64,000 nucleotides of DNA from Litsea cubeba (Eukaryota; Streptophyta; Magnoliopsida; Laurales; Lauraceae). Under the pieces are notes generated by a model. It had not been told where the DNA came from, did not search any database, and saw nothing but the letters and a program-made list of their open reading frames with translations. The stretch is taken from contig WHSA01000401.1 in assembly GCA_012931725.1 (NCBI GenBank), forward strand, positions 1-64,000, given 5' to 3'. Position numbers and translations under genes: made by a program. Shown here one piece after another: positions 1-12,460 of this stretch; positions within the stretch are counted from its first letter, which is position 1, and the number at the start of each line of letters is the position of its first letter.

Positions 1-242
1 ACCTCGAGGGGGCATTTGTTGACACCAAAAAATGTCACTTTGCCTCTTCAAGATCCAAAGAGCTACATGAAGTCGCAACCTGCCATAAATAGGCAATGCT
101 GCTTCCAAAAATCAAATCTGTCAGAATCAAACAAAAACTGCAAGATTCTTCAAGACAGCCAAAAGAGGAGTACACAAGAAGTTTCGGGCCATTTCAAAAT
201 CATTTGGCCTAACTTCGCTTCTCCGACAGCCGAAAAGGAGCT

Positions 243-830
243 CTCGGCGGCAAAAGCATCGGAGACAACCAAATCTTCGATCAGGGCGATGGATAGTCTC
301 AAAATACTTCCAAAAGGCTCCACGTCAAGTTTCGAGTCAAACCGACAACGTTTGACCCTACATCAACCCTCGAACAGCTAAATCAAGCCTCTCGGTGGCG
401 AGAACCACCGAGGCCATTACTCATCAGATAGAGCACATGGACGGCTTCAAAATGCTTATAAAGGGCTACACGTCAAATTTTAGGTCATTTCCACAACATC
501 TGACCATAGTTTGACGCTCGAAAGCCAAATCAGGCCTCTCGGCGGCAAAGCTCTCCGGGACCATAGTTTCCAAGACAGAGCCTATGGATCATCTTAAAAT
601 GACTCCAATAGGTTCCCTGTCAAATTTCAAGTCAATCGGACATCGGTTGACCGCACATCAAACCGCGACATCTTCATCGCGACAAAAAGCAATTCTACTG
701 GTGATAGGACCCCAAACGGCTTCAAAACTCGAACAAAATCCTATGGTTGGTCTTATTTATTGCTCAGGAGGCTTCACAAACCAAATTTCAGGTCATTCCG
801 ACTCGTTTGACCCAGTTTCAGCCTCTGACG
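243..830. repeat. Diverged tandem repeat, about 147-bp unit, inside the LTR
   Basis: The phrase CTCGGCGGC recurs at 243, 391 (as CTCGGTGGC) and 538. Each copy is followed by matching phrases such as 'TCAAAATRCTT', 'CACGTCAA' and 'GTTTGACC' in the same order. A fourth, more degraded unit follows around 690-830. Spacings are 148 and 147 bp. Sub-repeats of this kind are common in the U3 part of long plant LTRs. Confidence 0.55.
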
Positions 831-1041
831 GAAAATCGGCAGCTCTGCGCGACAAAGTCTTCGGCTTTCTCAGGAAATTGGAAACTTTGTAAAATAAAAT
901 GCAAGGATTCTCATCAGGTTTCCTACAAAGAAATTAGGCCAATAAATGGTCAGAATGTCAAGGAAAAGTACAGGAGAAAAAAGAATCGAAAAACAGCAAA
1001 AACGGACACAAAACGGGACACAAAAGGGGGAAAACCCCCCA

Positions 1042-1085
1042 GGGTCGCAGACCCCTGCGACCCTGGGCCAGGGTCGCCGGCGACC
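1042..1085. other. GC-rich double hairpin
   Basis: GGGTCGCA (1042-1049) pairs with TGCGACCC (1056-1063) across a 6-nt loop. The perfect 14-bp palindrome GGTCGCCGGCGACC follows at 1072-1085. The island stands out from the surrounding AT-rich LTR. Function is unknown. Confidence 0.6.
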
Positions 1086-1767
1086 TTGGAACCCGGGGTC
1101 GCTGGGAAGGCCCCGGAAACCCCGGGTTTTCGCCATTTTTTTCACGATTCGAAGAGCCCAGCCTCTGGTACTTTCCAAAATTCATACTTTTGAGACACCA
1201 AGTCCTCTGACATCCGTCCAAAACACGGGTCAATCATCAAGAGTATCGAAAACAATATTGATCGCCACCCGGTCAACCAAAAAAGTGTGCTTTCTACCCG
1301 ACTGATCGAGAAATCGACAGGACAGATGGCACTGACCCGCTGTTGGCAACAAACACCTGAAATTACATGGTCATCTGATGTCGATCTACATGAAGATCCA
1401 TCGATGATCATCGACAGAAGAATCCCAAAAGATGTGGCACGGCCCGCGACTCTTCAGCTGCTCGGCGACCACTTAATGCGATTAATTGACTAACTTTATT
1501 ACAGTCATTAATCCATTTTCTTTGGACGGCCCAATCAGAAGCAAGCATTCGGGAGTTACAAGTCAAGAGATTCATGGCATTTAACCCATGAAACTCCTCC
1601 CATCATGGCGATTAAAGGCGATTAAATGCCCTCAATCTCCTCCGGCCAATCAGAAGCCAAGAAAAAGGAGTTACAAAAATAAACAATTCAATTTTGTAAC
1701 TCCTCCCATTATGCAGCTTTATGACAATCAAGGCTCATAAACCCTCCTAAATGGCTACCTAAAAGCC

Positions 1768-1775
1768 TATAAATA
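1768..1775 (+). promoter_or_regulatory. LTR TATA box
   Basis: TATAAATA is followed about 30 nt later by an A-rich stretch, as expected for the LTR transcription start near 1800. Confidence 0.5.
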
Positions 1776-2273
1776 GGAGAGCTCTCCAAGAAGAACAGAA
1801 CATCAGAAAAAAAGCACAAACACACAGACAGACAGAAGCACAGAAATCCAGAGAAAGGAAAAAGAGAGAAAACTCTGCGGAAGTTCTACACCGGCCACCG
1901 CAACAAGGTGACAAAAGTCCCTTAGGGGGTACCCCCCCAAGGTCCTTGCCTTCTCCTCCTGCCTCCAATGGCTTAGATGTGGCTTTTCAGCCCGTCTACT
2001 CGGCTTTTTATTGGACATAGGACCTCATTTTGGTCTTTGTCCTCTAAAAACCCGAGGTTATAGCCAAGCCAAGCGAATCAATAGCATCCTCTGTTCTCAT
2101 CTGCATGGATGATGGCGAAGCCCACATATGGCTTGCGACCGTCAATCTAAACGGGTCCCCCACAATCTCCTGAGAAGTTAGATCCTCCTTTTCTTGCTTT
2201 TCATTGTAGTTTGTATTTTTTCAAAAGAGACAAAAATCACAATTCTTGTCTTTCATTGTTGATAAGGATTGTA

Positions 2274-2350
2274 AATCGGCTATAAACGCCAAAATCGGCT
2301 ATAAACGCCAAAAATCGGCTATAAACGCCAAAATCGGCTATAAATGCCAA
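2274..2350. repeat. 20-bp tandem repeat, four copies
   Basis: ATCGGCTATAAACGCCAAA recurs at 2274, 2294, 2314 and 2333, with small differences in the A run and one C/T change in the last copy. Confidence 0.85.
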
Positions 2351-2639
2351 AAAAATCGCCTTTCACGGCAAACCAAGAAAAATGTCTCTTTTCTTAAATA
2401 TATGTGCAATGGAAAACTTGAAAGAAGTTGATTTCCTTTTTACTTGCGAAGGTTGATCTCCGGATCACCACTTGCAATTCCAAGTAAAAATAGAAAATCT
2501 GGCACACCCACACAAAAAAAGAAATGTTGATGCACGCCCCTGCCCCCCGGTTACGAAAGGGTCGGACCCGACGGACTCCCACGTCCGCCGACCTCGGTAG
2601 GAACTCGAGCATTGGAGCGCGGTCCATCACCAAGTCTCT

Positions 2640-3914
2640 CTTTAATTTTGCGTGTGCACTCTCGGCCTTGTTAGTAGTGACGTTCCCAAAGTGCATATTT
2701 TGATCCGTCCAAGCAACCACAAATTGCTCCGTATGCTTATTCAATCACGAGTTCTTCACATAATCAATAGCATGTGGATACCCGTAGAAATTCCATTCCA
2801 AAGCAATTAGAAGTTGAATGTAGTCACTTTCAGTTGAAGAGACTACCATGTTCCAACAAGAGATAAATGCATCCCATCTGTCATTGGTCTCAAAAAACTT
2901 CTTACAATTTGCCAAGATATTCCTAGAAATATGCCACCTGCATAATAAGTTTGCTACATTGGGAAACATAACTTTTATTGCATTCATGAGTGCTAACTCT
3001 CTGCCTGTGACAATCACACGGGGCAGAATGTATCCATCCATTAATTCCTTGCACTTCTCCAAAGCCTATCTATAATTGGCATCCCTCTCTGATTCAAGGT
3101 ACACAAAAGCAATGGAGAATGTCAGTTGAGTAGATGTGACACCAACAATTTCAAGTAATGGAAATCGATATCTATTAGTCTTGTACGTTGAATCCATTAT
3201 CAAAACTTCTGAAAATGCACGTAATAACTGAATAGATCATGGATATGCCCAGAATAAGTCTAGGATAACATATGTAGCATCGTTGCTAGTGTGATACTCA
3301 ATGTACTTGTTCTCCTCCAAATGCATCTTGAGTTGCTACATCTATGATCGATCAGCCATCTCTGTCACCCTAAACTTCTGGCGAGCATTGTAAATGCTCT
3401 TCATCGTAGTGGTGTTCTGCACATCCCTTTCCTGTAATGTTCGAAGGATGTTCCTTGACTTCACCAAACTCTTAGACATATCAATCAAAACATTGATCTC
3501 TTCCCCAGAAAGCCTCCCAGTAAACAAGTGCCCCTCGAGATGTTGTGTGTTTGGATGATTATGCACCCCACAAACCACTGTTAACATCCGATCATCGTCA
3601 GTTGCCAACTTTCGGCGCTTCAAAGCAAAAGGGCAACTACACTTCTTCGTTCCCGTCGCCTTATTAAGATTTTTCTTTTCGAAGACCTTCGATAGACCCC
3701 TGTAACTACCACTTCTCTCACAAGATAAAACTATTCTTGGCTTCCTACCATCTCCACCAGTATCTGAAGTTTTGATTACAATTACCAAGCCAAGTTTCTT
3801 TCCAACATCCCTTGTCCATTGGATTAGGCCCTCTCGGCTTCTGAATATCGTGTCAGTGATGAAGACATTAGTAAAATCCAAAGAGCACTGACTGGCAATG
3901 GTTGAATCAATCTC
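2640..3914 (-). pseudogene. FAR1/FRS-like (MULE transposase family) pseudogene
   Basis: Read on the minus strand, the exon starts after a TTTTTAG acceptor at 3915. It encodes a FAR1-type DNA-binding region (IRS...REGLIQWTRDVGKK, CPFALKRRK, HNHPNTQ), then MDSTYKTNRYRFPLLEIVGV, then VTGRELALMNAI and NLLCRWHI of the MULE transposase domain, and ends with NVTTNKAESAHAKLKR. FAR1-type proteins derive from Mutator-like transposases. The frame is continuous but broken by stops at about 3342 and 3336 (TAG, probably from CAG), 3239 (TGA), 3066 (TAG) and 2747 (TGA, where the family has TGG). The SWIM zinc finger is missing. Similarity ends near 2640 against the flanking LTR-like sequence. No transposon termini were found. 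The gene is non-functional. Confidence 0.8.
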
Positions 3915-4984
3915 CTAAAAATATGATTACAAATTATTAGTTTATCATTGCACGATCATCTATAACCGTGCAATATTATACTGCACGATTTATATTGGCC
4001 GGCCTTCACCATTATTCTCGGTTTAATGTTGCCGTGCAATACTATTTTTGTTCGATAATATTTTGACGTGCATATTACTTATGCACGGTTCTCATATGCC
4101 GTACATATTTATATATGCACGGTTCTGGAATACCGAGCAGGTAGCGAGAAATAAAGAAAGACGAGCTGGAAACGAAGTGAAAAAGGTATACTTCCTCTTG
4201 GTAGATTATCAGTTGCTTGTCCATGTTGAAAATGCCTACTTTCAATAGACAATGTAGTGCTAGGAGATGAGTACTTCCAATATCTTTAAAGAAATGGAGG
4301 AGACTTGAAGATAATTCCAAGGGTTGAAGAAGATGATGAGGAAGGAGATGAACATCATTGAGCATGAACGAGTGCAGAGGAAAAGTTACGAAATAAGGGA
4401 TGAAAAGGAGAAGAGAGTAGAGTGTCCATAAGGCTCGATGGTGAAGGGGAGTTTTGTTGAGGGCTGCACTGTAGAAGAACCAAGAGAAGTGAAGAGGAGG
4501 TTGATGGTGAAGGGCGATTTCGTCCTTTCACCTGGGGGCATTTTGGTAATTAAAAAAATAAGGGTGGGTGTGTTCATGAAAACGCATGGTGCGTTCGGAA
4601 TTTCTCATCTTTCAATCACCCACCTTGGACATGCTTAGTGGAGCCCTTCTGGTTGTCTATCAACACTGGCCTATCTATAATATTTTAATATGTGCACCGA
4701 ATGTGTTTCTCTTAGTGCCCGTTTGGCAAGTCTAATTCTAGGCTTTATATGTCTTAAAATGGTTTGAAATCGCATTTAGACCGTTTGGTACGTTATAACA
4801 TTTTGAATGTCTGTGTGAAACTAATTTAAGACGTAAGGCCTCTATTTCACAAAGTCATGAAAACCACCATATTTGAATCAGACATGAAAGTCTGAAGCAG
4901 AAAGACCTTACCTGCTACAGTGTTATTTACGTTACTTTGCCTTTTTCTGATTTTCCTCACTTTTGTTTCCTTGTGGAACCAAAA
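3915..4984. other. No gene recognised; short repeated motifs
   Basis: At 3950-4130 a TGCACGGTT / GTGCAATAT phrase repeats several times in both orientations, which may be the end of an element. At 4717-4810 the phrase 'GCCCGTTTGGCAAG...' and a nearby 'GACCGTTTGGTACG' resemble MITE ends. The ORFs here have no family features I recognise. Confidence 0.35.
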
Positions 4985-5960
4985 CTCATGATCCAAGCCG
5001 TTAGATATCTTTACAAGGTCAACAACAGCTATGAGATGAGATTTCATCCGTTGGATGTTCGTGGATTTTGAGGTATTTTTAAAAAAATTTATACCATTGG
5101 ATTTGCATTTTTGGACCCTATGGGCCCCACAATCAAGATCCGAGACGATCTTCTTTGGAAAACTACAGACGACTATGAGATCAAGTTTAAGGTGTTAAAT
5201 CATTACAAATCTTGAGAGATCTTTGTTAAAAATTGTGAACCATTAAATGTAAAACAAGTTAAATAAACTCTTTCATGGTACTTTTTGCCAGTCCGATTTT
5301 GATATATTTAATATTATTTTGGGCCACTACATGATGATCCAAACTGTCTATCCTATTTAAAATGTGAAGCACTGATACACGATTAAATTTCAGCCGTTAG
5401 ATGATCAAGGGTTTGAAGATATTTACAAAAATGCCCAGACCATTAGAGCTATATTTTTTGGAGTCTGTGGGCCGCAACCATAAGATCCAAGATGTTCATC
5501 AAGTCTGGAAGGCTGAATGCACTTGTGTGATTTGATTTTAGGTGTGAACTCATGATGGGTCTTGAGAGATTTGTTAAAAACCATGAACCTTGGATGTACT
5601 CAGGTAAATCATGTTTATTTTTTTATAATTATTTTGAGGCTCTAAATCGCGATCCAAACGGTCCATCATCTTTACAATTTCAAATATGACTATAGGTTCA
5701 AATATCAACTGTTCGATGATTGCATATATTGAGATATTTGTGAAAAGTATAGTCCATTAGAGCTATTTTTTTGGACTTCTATTGGGCTCAAAATAAAGAT
5801 CCGAACCACTCGTCCTATTTGCAAAGCAAAAAAATGTCTGTTAAGTCAAGTTTCAAGTGTTATCTCATCATAAATTTTACAAAATATTTAAAAAATTATG
5901 AACCTTTGGATGTACTCAAACAAGGGAACTCGTTTCACGTGTATCTTACCAAAGAGTCTA
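4985..5960. repeat. Diverged tandem array, about 316-348 bp period, three units
   Basis: Phrases recur in fixed order. 'GATCCAARCNGTYNATC' occurs near 4990, 5335 and 5651. A second 'GATCCRARNYR' phrase occurs near 5135, 5483 and 5799, always 145-148 bp after the first. 'TCTTGAGAGAT' and 'TTAAAAATTRTGAACC' follow in each unit. The copies are old. There is no coding capacity. Confidence 0.6.
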
Positions 5961-7239
5961 TTATTCAATACAGAGCTACCTTTGATTAGGACAACCTGAA
6001 CTCATCATATAAAAAAAATTGATAAAAACACCACAAAAATACAACATAAAACAAAAATCTATAGACAATCCAATAATAAAAACAACTTAGAAGAAACAAA
6101 TAAACTCAGAAATTCAATGCCTAAAAAATAAGAATTGAAATAAATAAAAAACATAAACCCATGAGAATCTATCACCACGGAAACTAAAAGAACTCATCAA
6201 AAGAGGAAAAAGTAACAAATCATAACTATGATAAAAACAGAAGAAAATAGTAAGAACCAGAAAATACATAAAAAGGGGAAGAATTTAAGAAAGGGAAGAG
6301 ATATGACACTATCGTGTTGCATAAATTATTGAAAATGCAGTTGTGAGAATTTTCGTGGTTCACTTACTTTCGTTAATTTGAATTACACAAATGAAGGGAG
6401 ACTAAAGAGTCTAGACCCAATTAATCCCCTTCTAAAATTGAAAACCACGATAGGATAGCACGAGATAAAGGATGGAATATTCAGATAATAGACTCTTTAA
6501 TATGGCATTAGATAAGGTTGCTTATCCATGGTATTAGAAAAGAAAATCTAAATATACATTGATTTATTATAGACCGTGGAAGATTGGACTCTTTAAAAGG
6601 AAGCTCCTTTTAAATTGACCTCTTTATTTAGATGGAAAAAATCGAGAATTTCTTTCGAATCCCTAAAATCTCTCCCTCAAGTTAAAAAATCTGGTTAAAA
6701 TTGAAATCGAAATTGAGCTCCAATTTCTTAACCGATTGTGAAACTAGAGCTTAATTGTAAAATTAAACTATATCCCTTTCATATATAATAATAATAGAGG
6801 CTATTAAATTAGTCGATAAAAGGATCGAGGCATTTTCCTTCAAATCATAATAGTGAAAAGTCCAATGATAGGCATTCTTCTCCGTAGGATGCGCCAGTAG
6901 TAGTAAGAGTGGGTGTTTAGTCGGAGGTCCCTCAAAGTATGACTTTGTTGCAAATAGTCCACAAAAAAAAAAGTCATGCAGCCAAAGGTCCTCTAGCATA
7001 TTTTCATTCCTGATAGGTCTAATTTACCCATTCTTTAAATCATATCCCATGATTGGTGGGATATCCCATTAATAATGGTCAACTACCATTTAATTGGCCA
7101 TGATCAATGGAATCTCATTAATGAGATTTTTAAATAAATTCTAAAAACACACAAATAAATTTCAAAATAACGTAAATAAATTGTAAAAAAAAAAAGCAAT
7201 AATTTTAAAAAACGCAAAATACTGGCTGGCTTTCTGCTT
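5961..7239. other. AT-rich stretch with no recognisable gene
   Basis: A-rich sequence occupies 6000-6300. The rest contains short ORFs of no recognisable family. A lone 12-bp palindrome TGGGATATCCCA lies at 7057-7068. Confidence 0.4.
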
Positions 7240-9245
7240 CACGAGTCAGGCTAAACTGACTCAAACCTGAACCTGGCCTGGCCTGGCAACCAGACCTCTT
7301 CTTCCTTTTCATTTATGGTTTCTGCAATAGAAATAGGTAGGCAGAGGCAGGGATTGATCTGGTCTTTTCAAATCGAATTTCAGACAGAGAAGAAGGTTTT
7401 GTTACGATCCCAACAAGTGGCGCCGAACTGTTATGCCCATCGTCGCCGGAACCGGAGAAGGGAATCACAACAAGTTTTGCACTGCCATCATGCCACGCAT
7501 CAAGTCGTCAGAGACTCTCTTTGCCGTCGTCGCCGCCTTTTGTCGGAAGTGCTTTAGCGTTGTCGGAGAAGACAACCGCAAGAAAAGCAGAGATAGGGAA
7601 ATCTGGATCGTTGCAGCGAAACAAACTTAGGTTCTTAGGATCGCACGGTCTCGGAGAAGAAGACCGGAGCCGTCCCACCGTGGCCAGAGCTAGTTGATCG
7701 ACACTAAAATGTGCAACGCTTAACCGCAAGGCTACGGTGTCGTCAAGTAGTAAAGGACTCAAGAGTCCGAATTATCGATCCCACGAAGAGAGGATGGAAC
7801 AAGCAATGAATCCAATTTAAATAGAATTGAACTAAGATATAGCTAACATAGACAATTGAAGTGAATAATTAAAATTAATTAAATATCTAAAATATGAAGT
7901 TAATTAAATCTAAGCTAATCTAACAAGGTATACTAAACTAGTATGTGAATGGTGGTGGAAATGGAAGATTTAAGGTGTAGATGTGGTGTGAAATGTGTAG
8001 GAGTTTAAAACAAGTGGTGTGAAGTGTAGTTCTAACAATCTAGAAGTGAAAATAACAAATCAAATAAAGATTTAAATTAACAACAATAGAAATAATAGAT
8101 TAGGCAATCTAAAATCAACTAAGTATGTAATTAATTTAAACAATGCATGTTCTAATTCAATTCCCAAATCTACAATCCAATTAGCAATCTCTTGCATAAT
8201 TGGATTGGATGATATAACAATGAAGATCAAAGGCGAAGATCCTAGATCATTATCTAGCTACCATAACAATAAATCATCAAAATCAAACTACAAAAGATCA
8301 AAGATAAGGGCTCTAGAGCATGCATGTGAGAGAACTTAATCAAACTACAAAGCATCAATTGAGATTATCCAAGCATAAAGTATAGAGATAGAGCATGAAA
8401 AATGAAAGAAATTAGCACAATTAGATCTAAAATCTACTAATCAATCAAGGCACAAGTAGGGAATTTAAACTAAAATATGCATGTAATTGAACTAATCACA
8501 TTACTTAGCTTCAAAAGGAGAGCCTAATCCAAGAGCTTTAGCCACTAAACATCAAGAAAGTGCTCCAAATCTTCATTAATAATCTTTAATTGCACACACT
8601 CTCTCTAAATTTGTTACAAAGAAGCTCCTAATTACAATCTAAAAGTATAGAGAAGGTAAAATAAAATTCCTAAAAAACTAACTTGCCAAAAGATCTCCCC
8701 TTCTTCTCTACAACTACGTTCCAATTTATTGAAACTTTAAAAACATTTGATTGGCTGATTTTCATTCACAAGGATTGCTTCTCTTTGCTTTCACATGGAT
8801 TGCTTCAATTTGATTGGTTGCAACAAACTTTCCTTCCAAAAGAATATGCGCTTTTTGTGGTCCTTCATTTTAGAGGCAATTTGAACCCATAACCTATTTC
8901 ATAAGTACCCAAGCTCTAACCAATACACCAACCACTCCTTTGTGTTAGAAAATGACTTATTTTATGCTTAAAGTCTAATCCTCTTATTTTGAAATTCTTC
9001 AACACTTCTTAATGCCTTGAGACACTAGCCGGAAGGTTGGGGTAGTCACGGGGTCCACCTACACAAGAGAAATTACATAAAAATGCGCTATAAATAATCG
9101 AATTTATGCATGATAATCCGATAATTCCGTTTAATGTGATAAAATGATAAAATCTCTGTGTAAAGCAAATTATATGCGTATGAGATGCTAATAAAACCCG
9201 GACTAATGAGGGGTGAAATATGCAATATTTAACACTCATCACTAG
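7240..9245 (-). other. Probable decayed LTR-element sequence
   Basis: Read on the minus strand, 9245 to about 9010 starts TGATGAGTGTTAAATATTGC and reaches CTTGTGTAGGTG, an arrangement I associate with plant gypsy LTR ends. Further left, GGCGCCACTTGTTGGG (7415-7432, minus strand) resembles a primer-binding segment. Between them is AT-rich DNA without gag-pol. The assignment is tentative because no second LTR or TSD was found. Confidence 0.3.
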
Positions 9246-10116
9246 TTATCACTATAGCCTTCCACCGCTCGTCACTTGCGTCAGAGAAGGGGAGGAGAAG
9301 AAGTCCTGTAGCAGTCTCTGTTCTGTAGCAGAGAACAGAAATTGAGTCGGAGAAAAGGATGTCCTCTCCGGCGGTCCGATCTGGTTGTTATTCTAGATTG
9401 GACTAGAGAAGACGATAGCAGAAGGACGGTAGTGTTTTAGATTTGTCCATGTCCTGATTGAAAAAAAAAAGAAGAAGAGGGAGAATGGAAGATTTAAAAT
9501 TTAAAATTTTAAAATTTTATGCCTAATCAGTCATGAAAATGTATGAGGTGACGTATCTAGGGACCTCTCGCCATGAGGTGGAGTATCTAGGGACCGCTTG
9601 CCGAAATATGTCTAAGCTGCATGGACTACAAGCTTTAGAGGAAAAGTTGATGGACTGGAGGCTTTACAAGACCTCTATGAGGGATCTTTCGCTAATTTAC
9701 TCTAGTAAGGTACTCAGGCTGAGCTCAAGCCCTACTGCAAATATATAAATTCTGATAAAAATTAAGGACTTTTATCAAAAAAATTATAAGCAATTCCACT
9801 AAATGACAAATAGTTACGATGGATTCAAAATCTTACCAAAAAATGACAGCTGACTGTTTAAGGTTTATTTTCTTGACAAAAATCCCCATGGGCTGCGATA
9901 TCATAATCATATTGTGGTATTGTGACTAGCATCCTTATCTTTTTTCAGAAGTGTCTTTTATATTCATATGTATATTTTAAAACTACATTCATTTTTTTTT
10001 TTTATGTATGGCCCTCCTAAATCTTTTTCTACATAGTGGCCCCTCCAAGTAAGAATTCTTGGGTCCGCCCCTACATAGGCATGTTGAGGTTATCATTGTA
10101 CTTGATTTAAATGAAG
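9246..10116. other. Non-coding; includes a MITE-like fragment at 9985-10075
   Basis: The fragment ending GGGTCCGCCCCTAC (about 10060-10073) matches the right end of the hAT MITE at 10,713-11,066, suggesting a truncated second copy. A self-complementary A/T run lies at 9490-9520. Nothing else was recognised. Confidence 0.35.
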
Positions 10117-10129
10117 ACATGACATTCAA

Positions 10130-10336
10130 GAACGGCTCCTTACCCGACTCGTAAGGAGCATTAGTTCTTACATAGTTGCCCGGGTTCAAATCCTGAGTAT
10201 GTCACCTCTTTCCACTTGTGTGAGCTTTCTTCTCGTTTGTGTAGGCTCCTTTCCCACTGGAGTGCATTGCCTTCTCCTTGTGCTAGCTCTCTCTTGGATC
10301 TCAGCCCCCTTGGCTGGGGAACCAAAAAAAAAGAGT
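10130..10336 (+). mobile_element. tRNA-derived SINE with 13-bp target-site duplication
   Basis: The sequence ACATGACATTCAA occurs at 10117-10129 and again at 10337-10349, exactly flanking the insert. The insert has a pol III B box (GGTTCAAATCC, 10183-10193) about 53 nt from its 5' end and finishes in an A run (ACCAAAAAAAAAGAG). Length is about 207 bp. A long TSD, a B box and an A tail together are diagnostic of a LINE-mobilised SINE. An A box could not be clearly seen. It is not a tRNA gene because no cloverleaf can be drawn. Confidence 0.75.
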
Positions 10337-10712
10337 ACATGACATTCAAATATTAAATTCCTTGCAAGGAATGAACCCTACTATGATGGTTTAATTTACT
10401 ATGGTCATGCATTAGGGTCCTCTCTTCCCGTGATGTTAGCGAAGGAAATGCTTCCCGCAATGTTGGCAAAGGAGCATTCAAAAGGGTTGCAATGTCTAGA
10501 GATGTGTTGGAAATGGTAGAATGAATAAAAATAGAAGAAAAGAATGAGAAAAGGTGATTAAAAGTGTTTTACATACACTAGAAAAATGGTAAAAGGAAGA
10601 GGGATTTAGGGTTTTTGAGGTAAGAAAAGGAAGAGAGGTCATGTGTTAGGGAAAGGAAAAGGGGGTCTGACCGTTCATGGTTCGTGGGTAGTTTCATCGA
10701 AAAACACATTGT

Positions 10713-11066
10713 TAGGGGCGGACTCAGGAACTCATTCGCGGGGGGTTGCACTATGAAGATAAAAAATTCTTTGGGGTCCCACATATGAAAAACTTATGTA
10801 GTTTTCAAAATATGTAATAGCTTTTTTGAAAATTTCGGGGGTCCATATGTAAAAAATTATAAAGTCTTCCAAAGAAAAATTAGGTTTTAGAAATTGTGGA
10901 GGGGCCATATGTAAAAATCCATAAAACTTTGTAAAAAATAAAGGGGTTCTCAGAAATCTTGGAGGGACCAGATGTAAATTCATTAAATTCACTTAAAGAA
11001 AGAAGGGGGCTTTAAAAACTATGTTGGGGGGCATGGCCCCTGCAAGCCCCCCTAGGTCCGCCCCTG
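10713..11066. mobile_element. hAT-type MITE with 8-bp target-site duplication
   Basis: The 8-bp sequence CACATTGT flanks the element at 10705-10712 and 11067-11074. The ends are inverted: TAGGGGCGGAC on the left and, reverse-complemented, CAGGGGCGGAC on the right. Inside are four loosely repeated units of about 62 bp, each starting with a G run followed by 'CCATATGTAAA'. The 8-bp TSD points to hAT. The element is non-coding and 354 bp long. Confidence 0.8.
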
Positions 11067-11074
11067 CACATTGT

Positions 11075-12452
11075 GGCCATTTGATTATCCTTTTATGACA
11101 AAATTTTGAATACTAATCACTAATCAACATTTAGAGTGATTGGTTATAGCTTTTTGGTAAAAATTGCTAAAAATTATATGTATAGGAAATCCTTAAGTGA
11201 GCATGGAGCACCCTTCTATGAGCACCAACCGCGACTGGCCTTTTTTTTTAGCACATGAGACCCTTTTCAAACATTTTGTTTTATTTTCTGAATCAAATCC
11301 TCTTTGTTCGGATATTAAAACAAGCTTTTTAAAATTCTGACTAAACCCAGTTGTTGATTTCCTAGCTAATTCACTGATAGAGGTCAAACGAAAGGACCAA
11401 TGTCTGTCGATAATGATTCTCCATTAAATGTATCCATTTTATGTTCAAGTTTTTGGTAATCAGTAGGAAGCCTATCATGAATTTTATATGATAAATATAC
11501 TCACTACTGCACGTGTATGGGCAGAAGTCTAAATTTGACATTCAACCAACTATTATTCGTCATTGAATTAAAATTAATAAAATAATATATTTTAAAACCA
11601 TTAAAACTTAAGGCTAGATCAAAGGAATTGAAGGACCGATTGTTTTGTATACCCCTAAGTCTAAATATCATTTGATCCACCATCTCCTCCGTGATTGGTG
11701 TGGCCCCATGTGGAGCCAACCAGGGCTTGCTCATGCAAGGTGCTCACATATTGCGCTTGGCATATGCTTATATAATATACACAGAGGGAGAAGAATTCTA
11801 GTCTAGTTTTACCCTTTTTATATCCAAGAAAAGTGTGCCACCTGATTAGGGTTGGCTGTCTTGCTTTGAAACTCACGCCAAAAAGTAGAACGCAACTCTC
11901 AGTTTTACATTTCATTTGTAAGTCAAAAAAACTTTGCAACCCTCTCCCTTGGAGCCGACTTACCAGTAATCCAAATTGATCAAAATAAGCAACCATGTCT
12001 TTTTGGGGCTCTTGAAAAACTCTACCCAAGCAGGAGTTTGTGCCACCATTAGATTATGAACTTCAAGCTTTTCCACCATGAGATTATGAATTTCAAGCTT
12101 TCTGCAGTAATGTTTTGATGATGGGCTAAGTTTTCATTTAAGTGAAATTTCACTAAGTACCATAAAAGATATGACATTTATTTTGATAGTATTGAGTTTT
12201 TTTTATAAGTGGATCTATAACAACTTGTGCAAATCGCCATTTATTTTGATCATTTGGTTAGGCCTAAACTAACCTATTATAAGTTTAGAGATTCTTATAA
12301 GATGAAATAGGTAATACAATGTAGTAACGGAATGATGTAATTCATTCATGTTGTAATCTATTAAAAATTGTGAGCTTTCCATGAGATATAACTAGGAAGA
12401 AAAATATATAAAATAAAGAGATACAATATTAAAAAAGCATTCTTCAAACTCT
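11075..12452. other. No gene recognised
   Basis: The minus-strand ORF at 11661-12029 contains phrases faintly like a retrotransposon gag (FQEPQKDMVAYFDQFGLLVSRLQG) but is too short and isolated to call. The rest is AT-rich non-coding DNA. Confidence 0.3.
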
Positions 12453-12460
12453 ATATATCA

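Larger units (their letters stand above)
17..2498 (+). mobile_element. Long LTR remnant, Ty3/gypsy type (Tat/Athila-like)
   Basis: A purine-rich tract (CTCGAGGGGGCA, within bases 1-16) directly precedes TGTTGACACC. That is the normal polypurine tract / 3' LTR junction of a plant gypsy element lying on the plus strand, so the rest of its body should be to the left of the window. A TATAAATA box lies at 1768-1775. No gag or pol similarity is present. The right boundary is not firm: a weak primer-binding-like TGGCACACCC occurs at 2500-2509, and similarity to a FAR1-type gene begins near 2640, so the LTR must end before that. A solo LTR, or an LTR truncated by a later event, would both fit. The ORFs in this stretch look spurious. 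Confidence 0.55.

Noticed and set aside
7057..7068. TGGGATATCCCA as a member of the MULE motif family
   Set aside because: A single short palindrome far from the MULE, without flanking similarity; expected by chance at this scale.
10141..10200. tRNA gene, because of a perfect-looking B box
   Set aside because: No cloverleaf or A box can be drawn; flanking TSDs and an A tail show a SINE.
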